Part shown: positions 54,411 to 63,296 of the stretch, piece after piece
Position numbering within the stretch: position 1 is the first letter of the stretch
Layout of the letters: the number at the start of each line of letters is the position of its first letter
Assembly: GCA_947500755.1 (NCBI GenBank)
Contig: CANMTO010000004.1
Location: forward strand, 1 to 64,000
Source: Flavobacteriales bacterium
GTDB taxonomy: Bacteria > Bacteroidota > Bacteroidia > Flavobacteriales_D > Crocinitomicaceae
Direction: 5' to 3'
Length of the DNA stretch: 64,000 nucleotides
Notes under the pieces: generated by a model
Told to the model about the DNA's origin: nothing
Databases searched by the model: none
What the model saw: only the letters and a program-made list of their open reading frames with translations
Translations under genes and position numbers: made by a program

Positions 54411-56372
54411 TTAGCTTTGTTGGTCAAGTTTTCTCAAGGAACCAAGGATAATTCGTATATCGGTTACAATACTGTAGTCTCTCGCATACAACAGGTTCAA
54501 TTTGTCGTGTATTACTCGTTCTTCATACACTAAGTTAGGATTCGGAGTTAATACGCCCCGTGTTAACGATGGGAGCTGTGGGTCTTTGTAGGTAGTATTT
54601 GTTGGAATAAAGCCAACCCATGTTTTACTCCCCGCAATCACCTTAAAAATGTTCTCAAAGATTCCTCTTTTATCACGATAAATCCATACCATTAGCGGGG
54701 AAGAAAGCAGCAGTGTGAGCGCAATGGTAATGTCTAAAAACCGCTTTGAACGCAAGTTCTCCGGCCTGCTCAGTTTGTTGATGTTCAACTTGTAGGTTTC
54801 TCCTGAAGTTTCGATGGAGTTACTGCCGATGATGAAATCTGCATCCGGTTGCGCAATTTTGAAATCTATGTGCGCTGATTTAATCGAGGTCATCCAATGA
54901 ATTATTTGATGTGCACTTAAATCTTTCGCACTAAAAATTATTTCGTCGTATAAATTTAAATTCGTCCGGTGTTCGAATTCATTAAGTGTATATCTAGCCT
55001 CCGGATACGGCTGCTGAATCCACGTCCCGTGGATATATTCTACCTCATTCATGTGTTGAAGTAGCAGGCGTTTAATGCGCTTAAATTCAGATTCTTCACC
55101 AACAATAAGAAATCGTTTCTTTCGAGAAGGGTTCCACCCGCTGGATTGTTTGAAGAGCACATAGCGAATCAAGCGATCAAGAAAATTCCACCCTAAAAAC
55201 CACAGGGAGCCAATGAGTATAAATAACCTTGAAAACTGTAATTCCTTTGGAAGTAGCGCATAGGCCATTAAGATCAGCAGCGTACCAACCAAGGTTGATT
55301 TTAATAATTTTGAGGGTTTAAACGGAGGGTCGAATGTTCCCGATAACAAGTTGGTTAGCGACCAAATAACCCAATATGAGGGAATCATGGCGTAATAAAC
55401 AATCGATGGAAAGGAAATGTCGTGTGTTTTCCAGAATTCTGCTAGACCATACAATCCAAGGATTCCGATTCCGCCATTCCAAACCAGAGGCATGGTTTTA
55501 CTAGCGACTCGTTTTCCAATAGACATCGATGCCCGCACATAGATACCAATATGGATGAATACCGAGAAAAGGAAGGCGTAGTTTTGGGAAAAATGTTTCC
55601 GAGCAAAAATAATCATCGCGCGATAAAACACAAACACATAATTTACCGAGCTTTTTTTGGTGCTTTCTCCCTTGTAGTGAATGATGGTGGTTTCTGCTAG
55701 ATACAAGTTTTTATATCCTCCTTGTTGTATGCGATAGGATAAGTCAATGTCCTCGCCATACATGAAAAACGCCTCATCGAGTAATCCAATCTGATCTAAA
55801 ACACTGCGCCTCAACCCCATATACGCACCGCTTAATACATCTACTTCATGGTTCTCTTTTTCACTGAGATAACTGAGGTGGTAGCGACCAAAGTGCCTAG
55901 ATTTTGGAAACATTCGGGCCAAGCCAAAGACCTTATAAAAAGCAACCATAGGAGTGGGTAAACCCCGCTTCGACTCCGGGAGAAAAATTCCTTTTCCGTC
56001 TACCATTCGCACGCCAATGCCCCCAATTTCAGGATTTTTCCGAAAGGCATTTATCGTCTTTTCAAAAGTTTCTTCTTCCACCACGGTATCCGGATTCAAT
56101 AACACCACAAATTCCCCCCGCGCTCGCACAATTCCTTGGTTGTTCGCTTTGGAGAACCCCACATTTTCCTCATTGACCAATAAGTGTACACTGGGAAATT
56201 TTTCACGGACCATCGCAACTGAACTGTCACTGCTTCTGTTGTCAATGACCATGACCTCCGCCTTTTCAATCCCTTTGGCATTGTAGACAGAAAGAAGACA
56301 CTGTTCCAAAAAATAAGCAACGTTGTAATTAACGATAATTACTGTTAATGTTATTTCTTGGTTAGTATTCAC
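54411..56372 (-). CDS. Family 2 glycosyltransferase fused to a degenerate polyprenyl-phosphate sugar transferase
   Basis: About 653 residues. Residues 1-260 are a GT2 (rhamnosyltransferase-like) domain: LTVIIVNYNVAYFLEQCLLS, VMVIDNRSSDSSVA, VVLLNPDTVVEEE and FFMYGEDIDLSYRI. About five transmembrane helices (~265-420) and a Rossmann-like region (RFLIVGEESEFKR) resemble the N-terminal part of WbaP-type transferases. The C-terminus starts like their catalytic domain (SKRFLDITIALTLLLSSPLM) and ends like it (YSIVTDIRIILGSL), but the KFRTM block and the DELPQ block with the catalytic Asp-Glu are missing. The GT half is probably active, in O-antigen or exopolysaccharide synthesis. Start GTG 56372 overlaps the ridA stop (GTGA); TTG 56390 is an alternative. 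Confidence 0.82.
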   Translation of the reverse strand: MNTNQEITLTVIIVNYNVAYFLEQCLLSVYNAKGIEKAEVMVIDNRSSDSSVAMVREKFPSVHLLVNEENVGFSKANNQGIVRARGEFVVLLNPDTVVEEETFEKTINAFRKNPEIGGIGVRMVDGKGIFLPESKRGLPTPMVAFYKVFGLARMFPKSRHFGRYHLSYLSEKENHEVDVLSGAYMGLRRSVLDQIGLLDEAFFMYGEDIDLSYRIQQGGYKNLYLAETTIIHYKGESTKKSSVNYVFVFYRAMIIFARKHFSQNYAFLFSVFIHIGIYVRASMSIGKRVASKTMPLVWNGGIGILGLYGLAEFWKTHDISFPSIVYYAMIPSYWVIWSLTNLLSGTFDPPFKPSKLLKSTLVGTLLILMAYALLPKELQFSRLFILIGSLWFLGWNFLDRLIRYVLFKQSSGWNPSRKKRFLIVGEESEFKRIKRLLLQHMNEVEYIHGTWIQQPYPEARYTLNEFEHRTNLNLYDEIIFSAKDLSAHQIIHWMTSIKSAHIDFKIAQPDADFIIGSNSIETSGETYKLNINKLSRPENLRSKRFLDITIALTLLLSSPLMVWIYRDKRGIFENIFKVIAGSKTWVGFIPTNTTYKDPQLPSLTRGVLTPNPNLVYEERVIHDKLNLLYARDYSIVTDIRIILGSLRKLDQQS

Positions 56373-56749
56373 GCTTTTATCGCGATGCAAGAAATTTCTA
56401 TGATAGCATCCATAGGTAGTCGATTGATTTCCACGGTTTCTCGTGCAGGAGGAGTTTCCTTAAAATAGCGGGAATAAATTTCATTTACCGCTGTAAAATT
56501 TGTCAGATCTTTAAGGAATATACTGCATTTTACAATGTCCGTCATTTGGAATCCTGCGGCTTCCACGAGGTGTTTAAGATTTTCCATTACCTGGGTCGTT
56601 GCCTCCTCGATGGTTCCGTTCTTAAAGGTTCCTTCATGCGGATTCAAGGGGATTTGCCCGCTTACAAACAATTGATTTCCCGCAATGATTGCAGGAGAAT
56701 ACGGGCCGATTGGCGCCGGAGCATTAGGTATATTTACAGATTGTTTCAT
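56369..56749 (-). CDS. ridA: RidA family enamine/imine deaminase
   Basis: 126 residues, the normal RidA length, from ATG 56749. It hydrolyses reactive enamines and imines such as 2-aminoacrylate released by PLP enzymes. Family motifs: NAPAPIGPYSPAIIAGNQLF, FVSGQIPLNP, VKCSIFLKDLTNFTAVNEIY and the substrate Arg block PPARETVEINRLPMDA, ending EISCIAIKA. A longer frame reaching 56899 runs through the divergent gene's promoter and is rejected. Its stop overlaps the glycosyltransferase start, so the two are translationally coupled although functionally unrelated. Confidence 0.93.
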   Translation of the reverse strand: MKQSVNIPNAPAPIGPYSPAIIAGNQLFVSGQIPLNPHEGTFKNGTIEEATTQVMENLKHLVEAAGFQMTDIVKCSIFLKDLTNFTAVNEIYSRYFKETPPARETVEINRLPMDAIIEISCIAIKA

Positions 56750-56778
56750 AAAATTGCGCGTTTGATGCCCTATGAAGC

Positions 56779-56786
56779 TAACTTTG
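56779..56786 (+). promoter_or_regulatory. -7 promoter element of the pabA/trpG-like gene
   Basis: TAACTTTG, a full TAnnTTTG match, 23 nt before ATG 56810; TTG at 56754-56756 lies 22 nt upstream as a possible -33. Confidence 0.55.
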
Positions 56787-56809
56787 TAAAAGTAAAACAA
56801 TTGAATAAA

Positions 56810-57379
56810 ATGCGTGTACTTGTAGTAGATTTTTACGATTCCTTTGTTTTTAATTTGGTGCATTATTTTGAAGCACTCGGCTGCGATGTATTCGTGCAAT
56901 CCGATTCCGAGATTGATGTCAGTGCCCTGGGGTTTTTGAAGGAATTCAATGGTATTGTTCTATCTCCGGGTCCTGGCTTACCGCAAGAAACGCGTTCGAT
57001 GCAAGCCATTATCACTTATTGCAGAGGACAGATTCCAGTTTTCGGGGTATGTTTGGGTATGCAAGGTCTTGGAATGGATTTGGGGGGAACCTTATACAAT
57101 TTAAGTTCAATTCGGCATGGCATGTCAACAATGATTCACATTCAAGACCATGAAGGGTTATTTCATGCGCTCCCGAAACAAGCGGAGGTGGGGCTGTATC
57201 ACAGTTGGGCAATGACAGATCTCGACCCATCCGTCATTTCCGCGATGGATGAAGAGGGTGTAATCATGGCCATTGAAAATCACGAGACCAAACAGTACGG
57301 GGTGCAATTTCACCCGGAATCCATCATGACTCCCTTTGGCATGGAAATGGTCCGTAACGTGATATCTAAAATATTTTAG
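56810..57379 (+). CDS. Class I glutamine amidotransferase, aminodeoxychorismate/anthranilate synthase component II
   Basis: 189 residues, the size of PabA/TrpG. The triad is visible: Cys in FGVCLGMQGLG, His and Glu in VQFHPESIMTP; the oxyanion region is VLSPGPGLPQE. The start MRVLVVDFYDSFVFNLVHYF is typical. It releases ammonia from glutamine for a chorismate-using synthase (PabB or TrpE), which is not in the window, so the pathway (folate or tryptophan) is undecided. An upstream frame to 56546 is open but antisense to ridA; ATG 56810 downstream of the -7 element is chosen. Confidence 0.9.
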   Translation: MRVLVVDFYDSFVFNLVHYFEALGCDVFVQSDSEIDVSALGFLKEFNGIVLSPGPGLPQETRSMQAIITYCRGQIPVFGVCLGMQGLGMDLGGTLYNLSSIRHGMSTMIHIQDHEGLFHALPKQAEVGLYHSWAMTDLDPSVISAMDEEGVIMAIENHETKQYGVQFHPESIMTPFGMEMVRNVISKIF

Positions 57380-57403
57380 TAGTTTCGAAAAAAAATAAAT
57401 CAC

Positions 57404-57973
57404 ATGAAAAAAATTATTTTACTTATGACCGTTCTTAGCGTAGTTTCAATAGGCTGGTCACAAACCAAAAAAACTAAAGAATTTCACGGAGTAACTTTTT
57501 ACACCGAAACAACCATCAATGAGGAAGAGGTTGTGATTAATGGTGCTGGGGTTCGGGAAAAGTACTTTATGGACATGTACGTAGCGGCCTTGTATTTGAA
57601 AAAGAAGTCAACCGATGCCTCCAAAATTATTACTGCAGACGAAGAGATGGGGATTCACATCAAAATCGTTTCGTCTATGGTGACTCGAGATAAATTCAAA
57701 ACGGCAGTAACCGAAGGATTTAAGAATGCAAGTTCTGGAAAAGCGACCCAAGAAGAACAGAAAAAATTCATGACTTGTCTTAGCGAGGAGTTTAAGGAAG
57801 GGGACAAAATCTATTTTGACTATGTTCCGTCGAAGGGCGTTAAAATTTATAAAAACGGCGATCTTAAAGGAACCATTCCGGGATTAGAATTTAAAAAAGC
57901 TCTTTTTGCGATTTGGTTGGGTACATCTCCTGCCCAAGAGAGTTTGAAAAATGAAATGCTCGGGAAGGAATAA
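57404..57973 (+). CDS. Exported chalcone-isomerase-like protein
   Basis: 189 residues with signal peptide MKKIILLMTVLSVVSIGWSQ. The chalcone-isomerase-like fold is recognised by VINGAGVREKYFMDMYVAAL, then KIVSSMVTRDKFKTAVTEGF, KIYFDYVPSKGVKIYKNG and ALFAIWLGTSPAQESLKNEM. Bacterial members are periplasmic and mostly lack isomerase activity; some may bind fatty acids. It is followed by a hairpin that overlaps the start of the next gene. Confidence 0.88.
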   Translation: MKKIILLMTVLSVVSIGWSQTKKTKEFHGVTFYTETTINEEEVVINGAGVREKYFMDMYVAALYLKKKSTDASKIITADEEMGIHIKIVSSMVTRDKFKTAVTEGFKNASSGKATQEEQKKFMTCLSEEFKEGDKIYFDYVPSKGVKIYKNGDLKGTIPGLEFKKALFAIWLGTSPAQESLKNEMLGKE

Positions 57974-57994
57974 CACCGAATAGCGAACTTTTAC

Positions 57995-58038
57995 AGGCCT
58001 CGTATGTTTTAAAGGAAAATCAACTGCATGCGAGGCCT
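57995..58038 (+). promoter_or_regulatory. Long hairpin overlapping a TonB-receptor start codon (terminator or switch)
   Basis: AGGCCTCGTATG (57995-58006) pairs with CATGCGAGGCCT (58027-58038), 12 bp with one G-U, around a 20-nt loop. The 3' arm contains the ATG (58028-58030) of the receptor gene, and a T-rich run follows. The loop holds the SD-like AAAGGA. It may end the upstream transcript, block receptor translation, or both. Confidence 0.65.
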
Positions 58039-60469
58039 TTTTATTTTATTATTTCTTTCCCCTTTAGTAACCCTTGCTCAGAATGGCATCGTTCGAGGTA
58101 AGACTGTAAATCTAACGAATAATCAAGCCCTTGATGGGGTGAAAATTTTAATGGTAGAATTATCTACAGGAACCGTTTCAGATGCCGAAGGGATGTTTGA
58201 ATTCACTAAATTGCCTCCAGGGATTTATACGTTTAGAGCTACAGCTACCGGGTACAAACCCTCATTTCAAAATGAAATTTCAGTAACAAATGCTCGCTCC
58301 ATTACGCTTGATTTTGCAATGGAAGAAATCGTTTCGGGCAAAGAATCTGATGAGGTTGTGGTAAAAGGACCAAAATTTCAACGAAATACAGAATCCCCTG
58401 TTTCACTAAAAACCTTGAATGCGACAGAAATAGAACGTCTACCCGGCGCAAACAGGGATGTGAGTAAAGTAATCGCTGCGCTTCCTGGTGTAGCTTCTCG
58501 GGCTACGTTTAGAAATGACATTATTATTCGTGGGGGTTCTCCCGGTGAAAACAAATTTTACCTTGATGGCATTGAAGTACCCAACATAAATCACTTCGCT
58601 ACGCAAGGATCCAGTGGAGGTCCTGTGGGTTTACTCAATGTGAACTTCATCAATGAAGTTGATTTTTACTCTGGAGCTTTTCCTGCCAATCGCGCTAACG
58701 GGTTGAGTAGTGTGTTAGCCTTTAAACAAAAGGATGGGAATGAGGATGGATTAATTACCAATTTCGCACTGGGTTCCAGCGATGCCGCCCTAACCTTAGA
58801 TGGTCCGCTCGGAAAAAAGGCAAATTTCATCTTTTCTGCTCGTCGTTCTTACCTGCAATTCTTGTTCGCGGCATTAAAATTACCCATCTTACCGACGTAT
58901 AACGATTTTCAATATAAAGTCAACGTAGACCTGAATGCGAAGAATCGAATTTCGTTTATTGGCTTAGGGGCCATCGATCAATTTGCGTTAAATGCCGATG
59001 TCAATAATGGACTGACAGACACAGCACAAATTGCATACAATAAGTTTCTTCTTGGTAATATCCCGATGCAGAGTCAATGGAATTATACCGTTGGAATAAA
59101 CTATCAGCATTTCTCGGAACAGTCAATTCAGAATATCGTAGTTTCTAGAAATATGCTCAGCAATAAAGCATACCGATATAAGGACCTCATAGAAACACCC
59201 GCTAATTTATTGCAAAACTATGCCTCATTCGAAGCAGAGAATAAACTTAGAATGGAACATACCTACCGTAAAAATGGTTTTCGTTGGAATGTAGGGCTTG
59301 GGTATGAATATGCCCGTTACCGAAATGAAACGTACGCGAACATTACCATTCAAGGCTTTCCAGTAGTTATAGACTACACTTCAGATTTATTTTTGAGTAA
59401 ATATGCCTTCTTTACACAGCTTAGTCAGTCGTTTTTTAAAGAACGCTTAAATGCATCGTTTGGATTACGCATGGATGGTTCAAACTATTCAAAAACAATG
59501 GCAAATCCCTTAAATCAATTATCGCCATCGCTTTCCTTAAATTTTCGAATTAACGAGTCTTTGGCTTTGAATGCTAATGTTTCTAGGTTTCATCAGATTC
59601 CTGCGTACACGATCCTAGGCTATAGAAATTCATTAGGGGACTTGGTTAATAAACAAAACGACATTCAATACATTCGTGCGGATCATTTTGTGGTTGGCGC
59701 AGAGTACCGAACCAAAGCAAGTTCAAGGCTAACATTGGAAGGATTCTACAAAAATTATGACCGATATCCGTTCAGTTTAAAAGATTCCATTTGTCTTGCG
59801 AACCAAGGGTCAGATTTCGGTGTGGTTGGAAATGAGGCGGTAAAAAGTATGTCTCAAGGAAGAACTTACGGCGGTGAATTCCTCTTCCAACAAAAATTAT
59901 ATAAAGGGTTTTATGCAGTGGTGGCCTATACCTACGTGATTTCTGAGTTTAAAAATAAAAATGATGAGTATGTTCCAACCGCATGGGATAGCCGTCACAT
60001 CGTTTCTTTAACGGGAGGAAAACGCTTTAAGAAAGGTTGGGAGCTCGGTATGCGTTGGTTGTTTTCTGGGGGTTCTCCATATACACCATATGATATAGAA
60101 ACTTCAAGTTTAATTTCAAACTGGAATATTAATGGGGTGGGTTTACTGGATTACAGCCGCTTGAATACAGAGCGCGAAGCGAGTTTCCACCAATTGAATG
60201 TACGCCTAGACAAGAAATTATTTTTGGATAAATTCAACATGAATTTCTATCTAGATATTCAGAATTTATACGGATACAAAACCAAAGTGGCTCCGATTTT
60301 ATTGGTAGAAACAGATGCCTCTGGCGCACCAGTGGTTGATCCGCTTGACCCAACACGCTACAAAACCAAATTGATTGAAAATACCTCAGGGATTGTGCAG
60401 CCTACGATTGGTATTATTGTAGAATTTGCCACTAGAAAAAAGGCCTTGCCTAAAACGCTTACTCTTTAA
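58028..60469 (+). CDS. TonB-dependent receptor with carboxypeptidase-like regulatory domain
   Basis: 813 residues: signal peptide MRGLFILLFLSPLVTLAQ, regulatory domain (~20-100; GIVRGKTVNLTNNQALDGVK), plug (~115-225; ESPVSLKTLNATEIERLPGA, RNDIIIRGGSPGENKFYLDG) and a beta-barrel to the C-terminus. No SusD gene or substrate-processing enzyme is adjacent, so the ligand is unknown. The first codons form the 3' arm of a stem-loop. Its 3' end overlaps the convergent lipoprotein gene by 11 bp. Confidence 0.9.
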   Translation: MRGLFILLFLSPLVTLAQNGIVRGKTVNLTNNQALDGVKILMVELSTGTVSDAEGMFEFTKLPPGIYTFRATATGYKPSFQNEISVTNARSITLDFAMEEIVSGKESDEVVVKGPKFQRNTESPVSLKTLNATEIERLPGANRDVSKVIAALPGVASRATFRNDIIIRGGSPGENKFYLDGIEVPNINHFATQGSSGGPVGLLNVNFINEVDFYSGAFPANRANGLSSVLAFKQKDGNEDGLITNFALGSSDAALTLDGPLGKKANFIFSARRSYLQFLFAALKLPILPTYNDFQYKVNVDLNAKNRISFIGLGAIDQFALNADVNNGLTDTAQIAYNKFLLGNIPMQSQWNYTVGINYQHFSEQSIQNIVVSRNMLSNKAYRYKDLIETPANLLQNYASFEAENKLRMEHTYRKNGFRWNVGLGYEYARYRNETYANITIQGFPVVIDYTSDLFLSKYAFFTQLSQSFFKERLNASFGLRMDGSNYSKTMANPLNQLSPSLSLNFRINESLALNANVSRFHQIPAYTILGYRNSLGDLVNKQNDIQYIRADHFVVGAEYRTKASSRLTLEGFYKNYDRYPFSLKDSICLANQGSDFGVVGNEAVKSMSQGRTYGGEFLFQQKLYKGFYAVVAYTYVISEFKNKNDEYVPTAWDSRHIVSLTGGKRFKKGWELGMRWLFSGGSPYTPYDIETSSLISNWNINGVGLLDYSRLNTEREASFHQLNVRLDKKLFLDKFNMNFYLDIQNLYGYKTKVAPILLVETDASGAPVVDPLDPTRYKTKLIENTSGIVQPTIGIIVEFATRKKALPKTLTL

Positions 60470-61031
60470 TAATACGCGAAGGGTAGGTTCGGACAAATGC
60501 TGCTAATTCCGTTGACTTTTCAAAGCGTATTTTTGCATATTCGGCAAATTCAGGCGTGAGCATAAATGCATCTTCCATTTTTTTTCCATAGACGAAAACA
60601 ATCATGCTGCGTTCCATTCGCAATGCAGTGTTTTGCTCAAGATTGTTTACCAAGCCTTGTAGGTAGTGAGTAAGGCTTTCTTGATACAATGCCACCCATT
60701 TGGGATCACTACCAAAATACGCATCCCAAGTGTTAAAATTAGGATTGACATAGGGAGTGTTTACTGGCGAACGGTTGATTTCAGGAGTAACGCGTGTTGC
60801 AGGCGAGCGACGCTCATCCGCTTCATCAACGGTTCTAGGTGATTTTTTAAGAGGTTTCACATTGGGAGTAGGTAGCACTTTTTTATCTATGCTTGAATCA
60901 ATTCTTGCATGAGATTTTGGGGTGTTTTGCACCTTAGGTTCTACGTGGTTCTTGCTGCTTGAATCATTTTTATGGTTGCCCGTGCAAGCCGTAACTAATA
61001 AAAGTGCCAAGCCGAAAATATACCGTATCAT
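60459..61031 (-). CDS. Unrecognised lipoprotein
   Basis: 190 residues. The N-terminus MIRYIFGLALLLVTAC has a lipobox (LVTAC), so the mature protein starts at Cys16 and is lipid-anchored. Residues ~17-95 are low-complexity and charged (Ser/Lys/Pro-rich linker, for example SSSKNHVEPKVQNTPKSHAR). The C-terminal ~90 residues (NFNTWDAYFGSDPKWVALYQ, SMIVFVYGKKMEDAFMLTPE) look folded and helical, but I do not recognise the family. It converges on the TonB-receptor gene and diverges from ndk. Confidence 0.65.
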   Translation of the reverse strand: MIRYIFGLALLLVTACTGNHKNDSSSKNHVEPKVQNTPKSHARIDSSIDKKVLPTPNVKPLKKSPRTVDEADERRSPATRVTPEINRSPVNTPYVNPNFNTWDAYFGSDPKWVALYQESLTHYLQGLVNNLEQNTALRMERSMIVFVYGKKMEDAFMLTPEFAEYAKIRFEKSTELAAFVRTYPSRIIKE

Positions 61032-61081
61032 ACCATCGATTTAAATAGTTTTTTAGATTTTCCTTACTGAAAAGTAATGCC

Positions 61082-61089
61082 TATCTTTG
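61082..61089 (+). promoter_or_regulatory. -7 promoter element of ndk
   Basis: TATCTTTG, a full TAnnTTTG match, 19 nt before the ndk ATG at 61109. Confidence 0.6.
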
Positions 61090-61108
61090 CATCCAAATTA
61101 CAAATAAA

Positions 61109-61528
61109 ATGGCAACGAATAGAACTTTTACAATGCTCAAACCTGATGCAATCGAAAATGGTCTGATGGGCAAAATTATCGACATGATTATTCAAGATGG
61201 TTTTACGATTAAAGCGATGAAATATACGCGTTTAACTACGGAGCAAGCCAGTAAATTTTATGAGGTACACAACGAGCGTCCATTCTATGGCGAACTGGTA
61301 GAATATATGACTTCTGGACCAATCATCGCTGCAATTCTTGAAAAGGAAGATGCGGTTGCTTCGTTCCGTAAACTAATTGGTGCTACAGATCCAGCGGAGG
61401 CAGCAGAAGGCACCATCCGTAAAGCATATGCGGAAAGTAAAGGTAGAAATGCTGTTCATGGTTCAGATTCAGATGAAAATGCTGCAATTGAAGGAGCGTT
61501 TCATTTTGCTGCGAATGAGATTTACTAA
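61109..61528 (+). CDS. ndk: Nucleoside diphosphate kinase
   Basis: 139 residues, the normal length. It transfers the gamma-phosphate of ATP to nucleoside diphosphates through a phospho-His intermediate; that His lies in [14 protein letters not shown]. Other signatures: [20 protein letters not shown] and the [20 protein letters not shown] block. It has its own promoter and a terminator, so it is monocistronic. Confidence 0.97.
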   Translation: MATNRTFTMLKPDAIENGLMGKIIDMIIQDGFTIKAMKYTRLTTEQASKFYEVHNERPFYGELVEYMTSGPIIAAILEKEDAVASFRKLIGATDPAEAAEGTIRKAYAESKGRNAVHGSDSDENAAIEGAFHFAANEIY

Positions 61529-61548
61529 TTCGAATTAAATAACTCTTT

Positions 61549-61575
61549 AAAGACCACCTTGTGTGGTCTTTTTCA
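61549..61575 (+). terminator. ndk terminator
   Basis: Stem AAAGACCAC/GTGGTCTTT with a 5-nt loop, then a short T-run. It ends just before the prfC ATG at 61581. Confidence 0.8.
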
Positions 61576-61580
61576 TTTCC

Positions 61581-63179
61581 ATGAAAAATCTAGAAGCTAC
61601 CGAAAAACGCAGAACTTTTGGGATCATTTCGCATCCCGATGCTGGTAAGACAACGCTGACTGAAAAGTTGTTACTTTTTGGTGGAGCGATTCAAACTGCT
61701 GGAGCTGTAAAAAACAATAAAATCAAAAAATCGGCTACCTCGGATTTTATGGAAATTGAAAAGCAGCGTGGAATTTCTGTGGCGACCTCAGTGATGGCGT
61801 TTCAATACCACGGAAAGCAAATTAATATTCTTGATACTCCCGGACATAAAGATTTTGCGGAGGATACCTTTAGAACCTTAACTGCAGTGGATTCGGTGAT
61901 TCTGGTGATCGATTGCGCAAACGGGGTAGAGGAGCAGACAAAACGTTTAATGGAAGTGTGTCGCATGCGAAAGACCCCCGTCATTATTTTTATTAATAAA
62001 CTTGACCGCGACGGGAAGGAAGCCTTTGATTTGCTCGATGAATTAGAAAAAACCCTAGATATTCGGGTGTGTCCGCTAACGTGGCCTATTGGTATGGGAG
62101 ATCGATTTCAAGGGGTGTACAACATCTATCAAAAGGGCTTGAATCTTTTTGCTGCGAATAAAACTAAGATATCCGAAGAAGTGGTTTCTTTTGAGGACAT
62201 TAACAATGCGGCGTTAGACGAAATTATTGGTGAACAACCTGCCGCAGAATTGCGCGAGGAGTTGGCTATGGTGGAGGGTGTGTATGATGGATTTGATAGG
62301 AATTCATACTTAGCGGGGGATGTGGCTCCTGTATTTTTTGGCTCCGCAGTAAATAACTTTGGTGTAAAAGAATTGTTGGATACCTTCTGCGAGATTTCTC
62401 CCTCACCGCGTGGAAGAGAAACGGATACGCGTTTTATAGAACCGTCAGAAGAAAAGTTCAGTGGGTTTGTTTTTAAGATTCACGCAAACCTTGACCCAAA
62501 ACACCGCGACCGTATCGCGTTTTTGCGGATAGTATCCGGTAGATTTGAACGCAATCAGTTTTATTATCATGTGCGTTCTGATAAAAAAATGAAGTTTCCA
62601 AACCCAACTTCCTTTATGGCTCAAGATAAAAGTGTGATTGATGAGGCGTTTCCTGGGGATGTAGTGGGCCTTTACGATTCCGGGAATTTTAAAATAGGAG
62701 ATACCCTATCCGAAGGTGAAAAAATGATGTACCAAGGAATCCCAAGTTTTTCACCAGAAATCTTTCAAGAATTGGAGAATTTGGACCCTTTAAAATCTAA
62801 GCAATTGGATAAAGGGGTTCGACAACTCATTGATGAAGGGGTTGCACAGTTGTTTATCCAGCAACCCGGGAATCGTAAAATTGTAGGTACAGTTGGTCAG
62901 CTGCAGTTTGAGGTAATTAATTACCGACTGATTCATGAATACGGTGCAAATTGTCGCTTTGTACCTAGGAATTATTTTAAAGCATGTTGGTTAACCGCTG
63001 ATGATGATGCCGAAATCGAGCGCTTTAAGCGAGCAAAATCTAACCACATGGCGATTGATAAAGATGAAAACTGGGTTTTCTTAGCTGAAACTCCCTTCTT
63101 GTTATCGATGGCAGAACAAGATTATCCAAAGATTATCTTTCATAAATCTTCGGAATTCAAATTACAACGTACCGACTAG
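61581..63179 (+). CDS. prfC: Peptide chain release factor 3
   Basis: 532 residues (529 in E. coli). RF3 is the GTPase that removes RF1/RF2 from the ribosome after termination. G motifs: [20 protein letters not shown], the [14 protein letters not shown] switch, [19 protein letters not shown] and [12 protein letters not shown]; the C-terminal region ([31 protein letters not shown]) is typical. An in-frame GTG at 61563 lies within the ndk terminator and is rejected in favour of ATG 61581. The stop is TAG; the same frame reopens behind it for 38 codons. Confidence 0.96.
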   Translation: MKNLEATEKRRTFGIISHPDAGKTTLTEKLLLFGGAIQTAGAVKNNKIKKSATSDFMEIEKQRGISVATSVMAFQYHGKQINILDTPGHKDFAEDTFRTLTAVDSVILVIDCANGVEEQTKRLMEVCRMRKTPVIIFINKLDRDGKEAFDLLDELEKTLDIRVCPLTWPIGMGDRFQGVYNIYQKGLNLFAANKTKISEEVVSFEDINNAALDEIIGEQPAAELREELAMVEGVYDGFDRNSYLAGDVAPVFFGSAVNNFGVKELLDTFCEISPSPRGRETDTRFIEPSEEKFSGFVFKIHANLDPKHRDRIAFLRIVSGRFERNQFYYHVRSDKKMKFPNPTSFMAQDKSVIDEAFPGDVVGLYDSGNFKIGDTLSEGEKMMYQGIPSFSPEIFQELENLDPLKSKQLDKGVRQLIDEGVAQLFIQQPGNRKIVGTVGQLQFEVINYRLIHEYGANCRFVPRNYFKACWLTADDDAEIERFKRAKSNHMAIDKDENWVFLAETPFLLSMAEQDYPKIIFHKSSEFKLQRTD

Positions 63180-63215
63180 ATTTCTTTCAGAATAATTCGA
63201 TTTCGTCGAATTTGT

Positions 63216-63296
63216 ATGACTCCTCTTCCAAAATATACCCGATGGTATCGTGGAGCAGTTGTTTTTTATCTACTAGCGGTTGCATTGGCTTTATAA
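63216..63296 (+). CDS. Possible 26-residue membrane peptide behind prfC
   Basis: The frame encodes a basic N-terminus (PKYTRWYRG) followed by one short hydrophobic helix (AVVFYLLAVALAL), as in known small membrane proteins. It lies 36 nt behind prfC and in the same frame after its TAG. It overlaps the 3' end of the convergent DUF983 gene by 31 nt. There is no promoter element or RBS, so it may be chance. Confidence 0.2.
   Translation: MTPLPKYTRWYRGAVVFYLLAVALAL

Noticed and set aside
56546-56809. 88-residue N-terminal extension of the glutamine amidotransferase
   Set aside because: It is antisense to ridA, lies upstream of the -7 element and does not resemble the family; the start is placed at 56810.
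56750-56899. 50-residue N-terminal extension of RidA
   Set aside because: It runs through the divergent promoter and start region, and RidA proteins are about 126 residues long.
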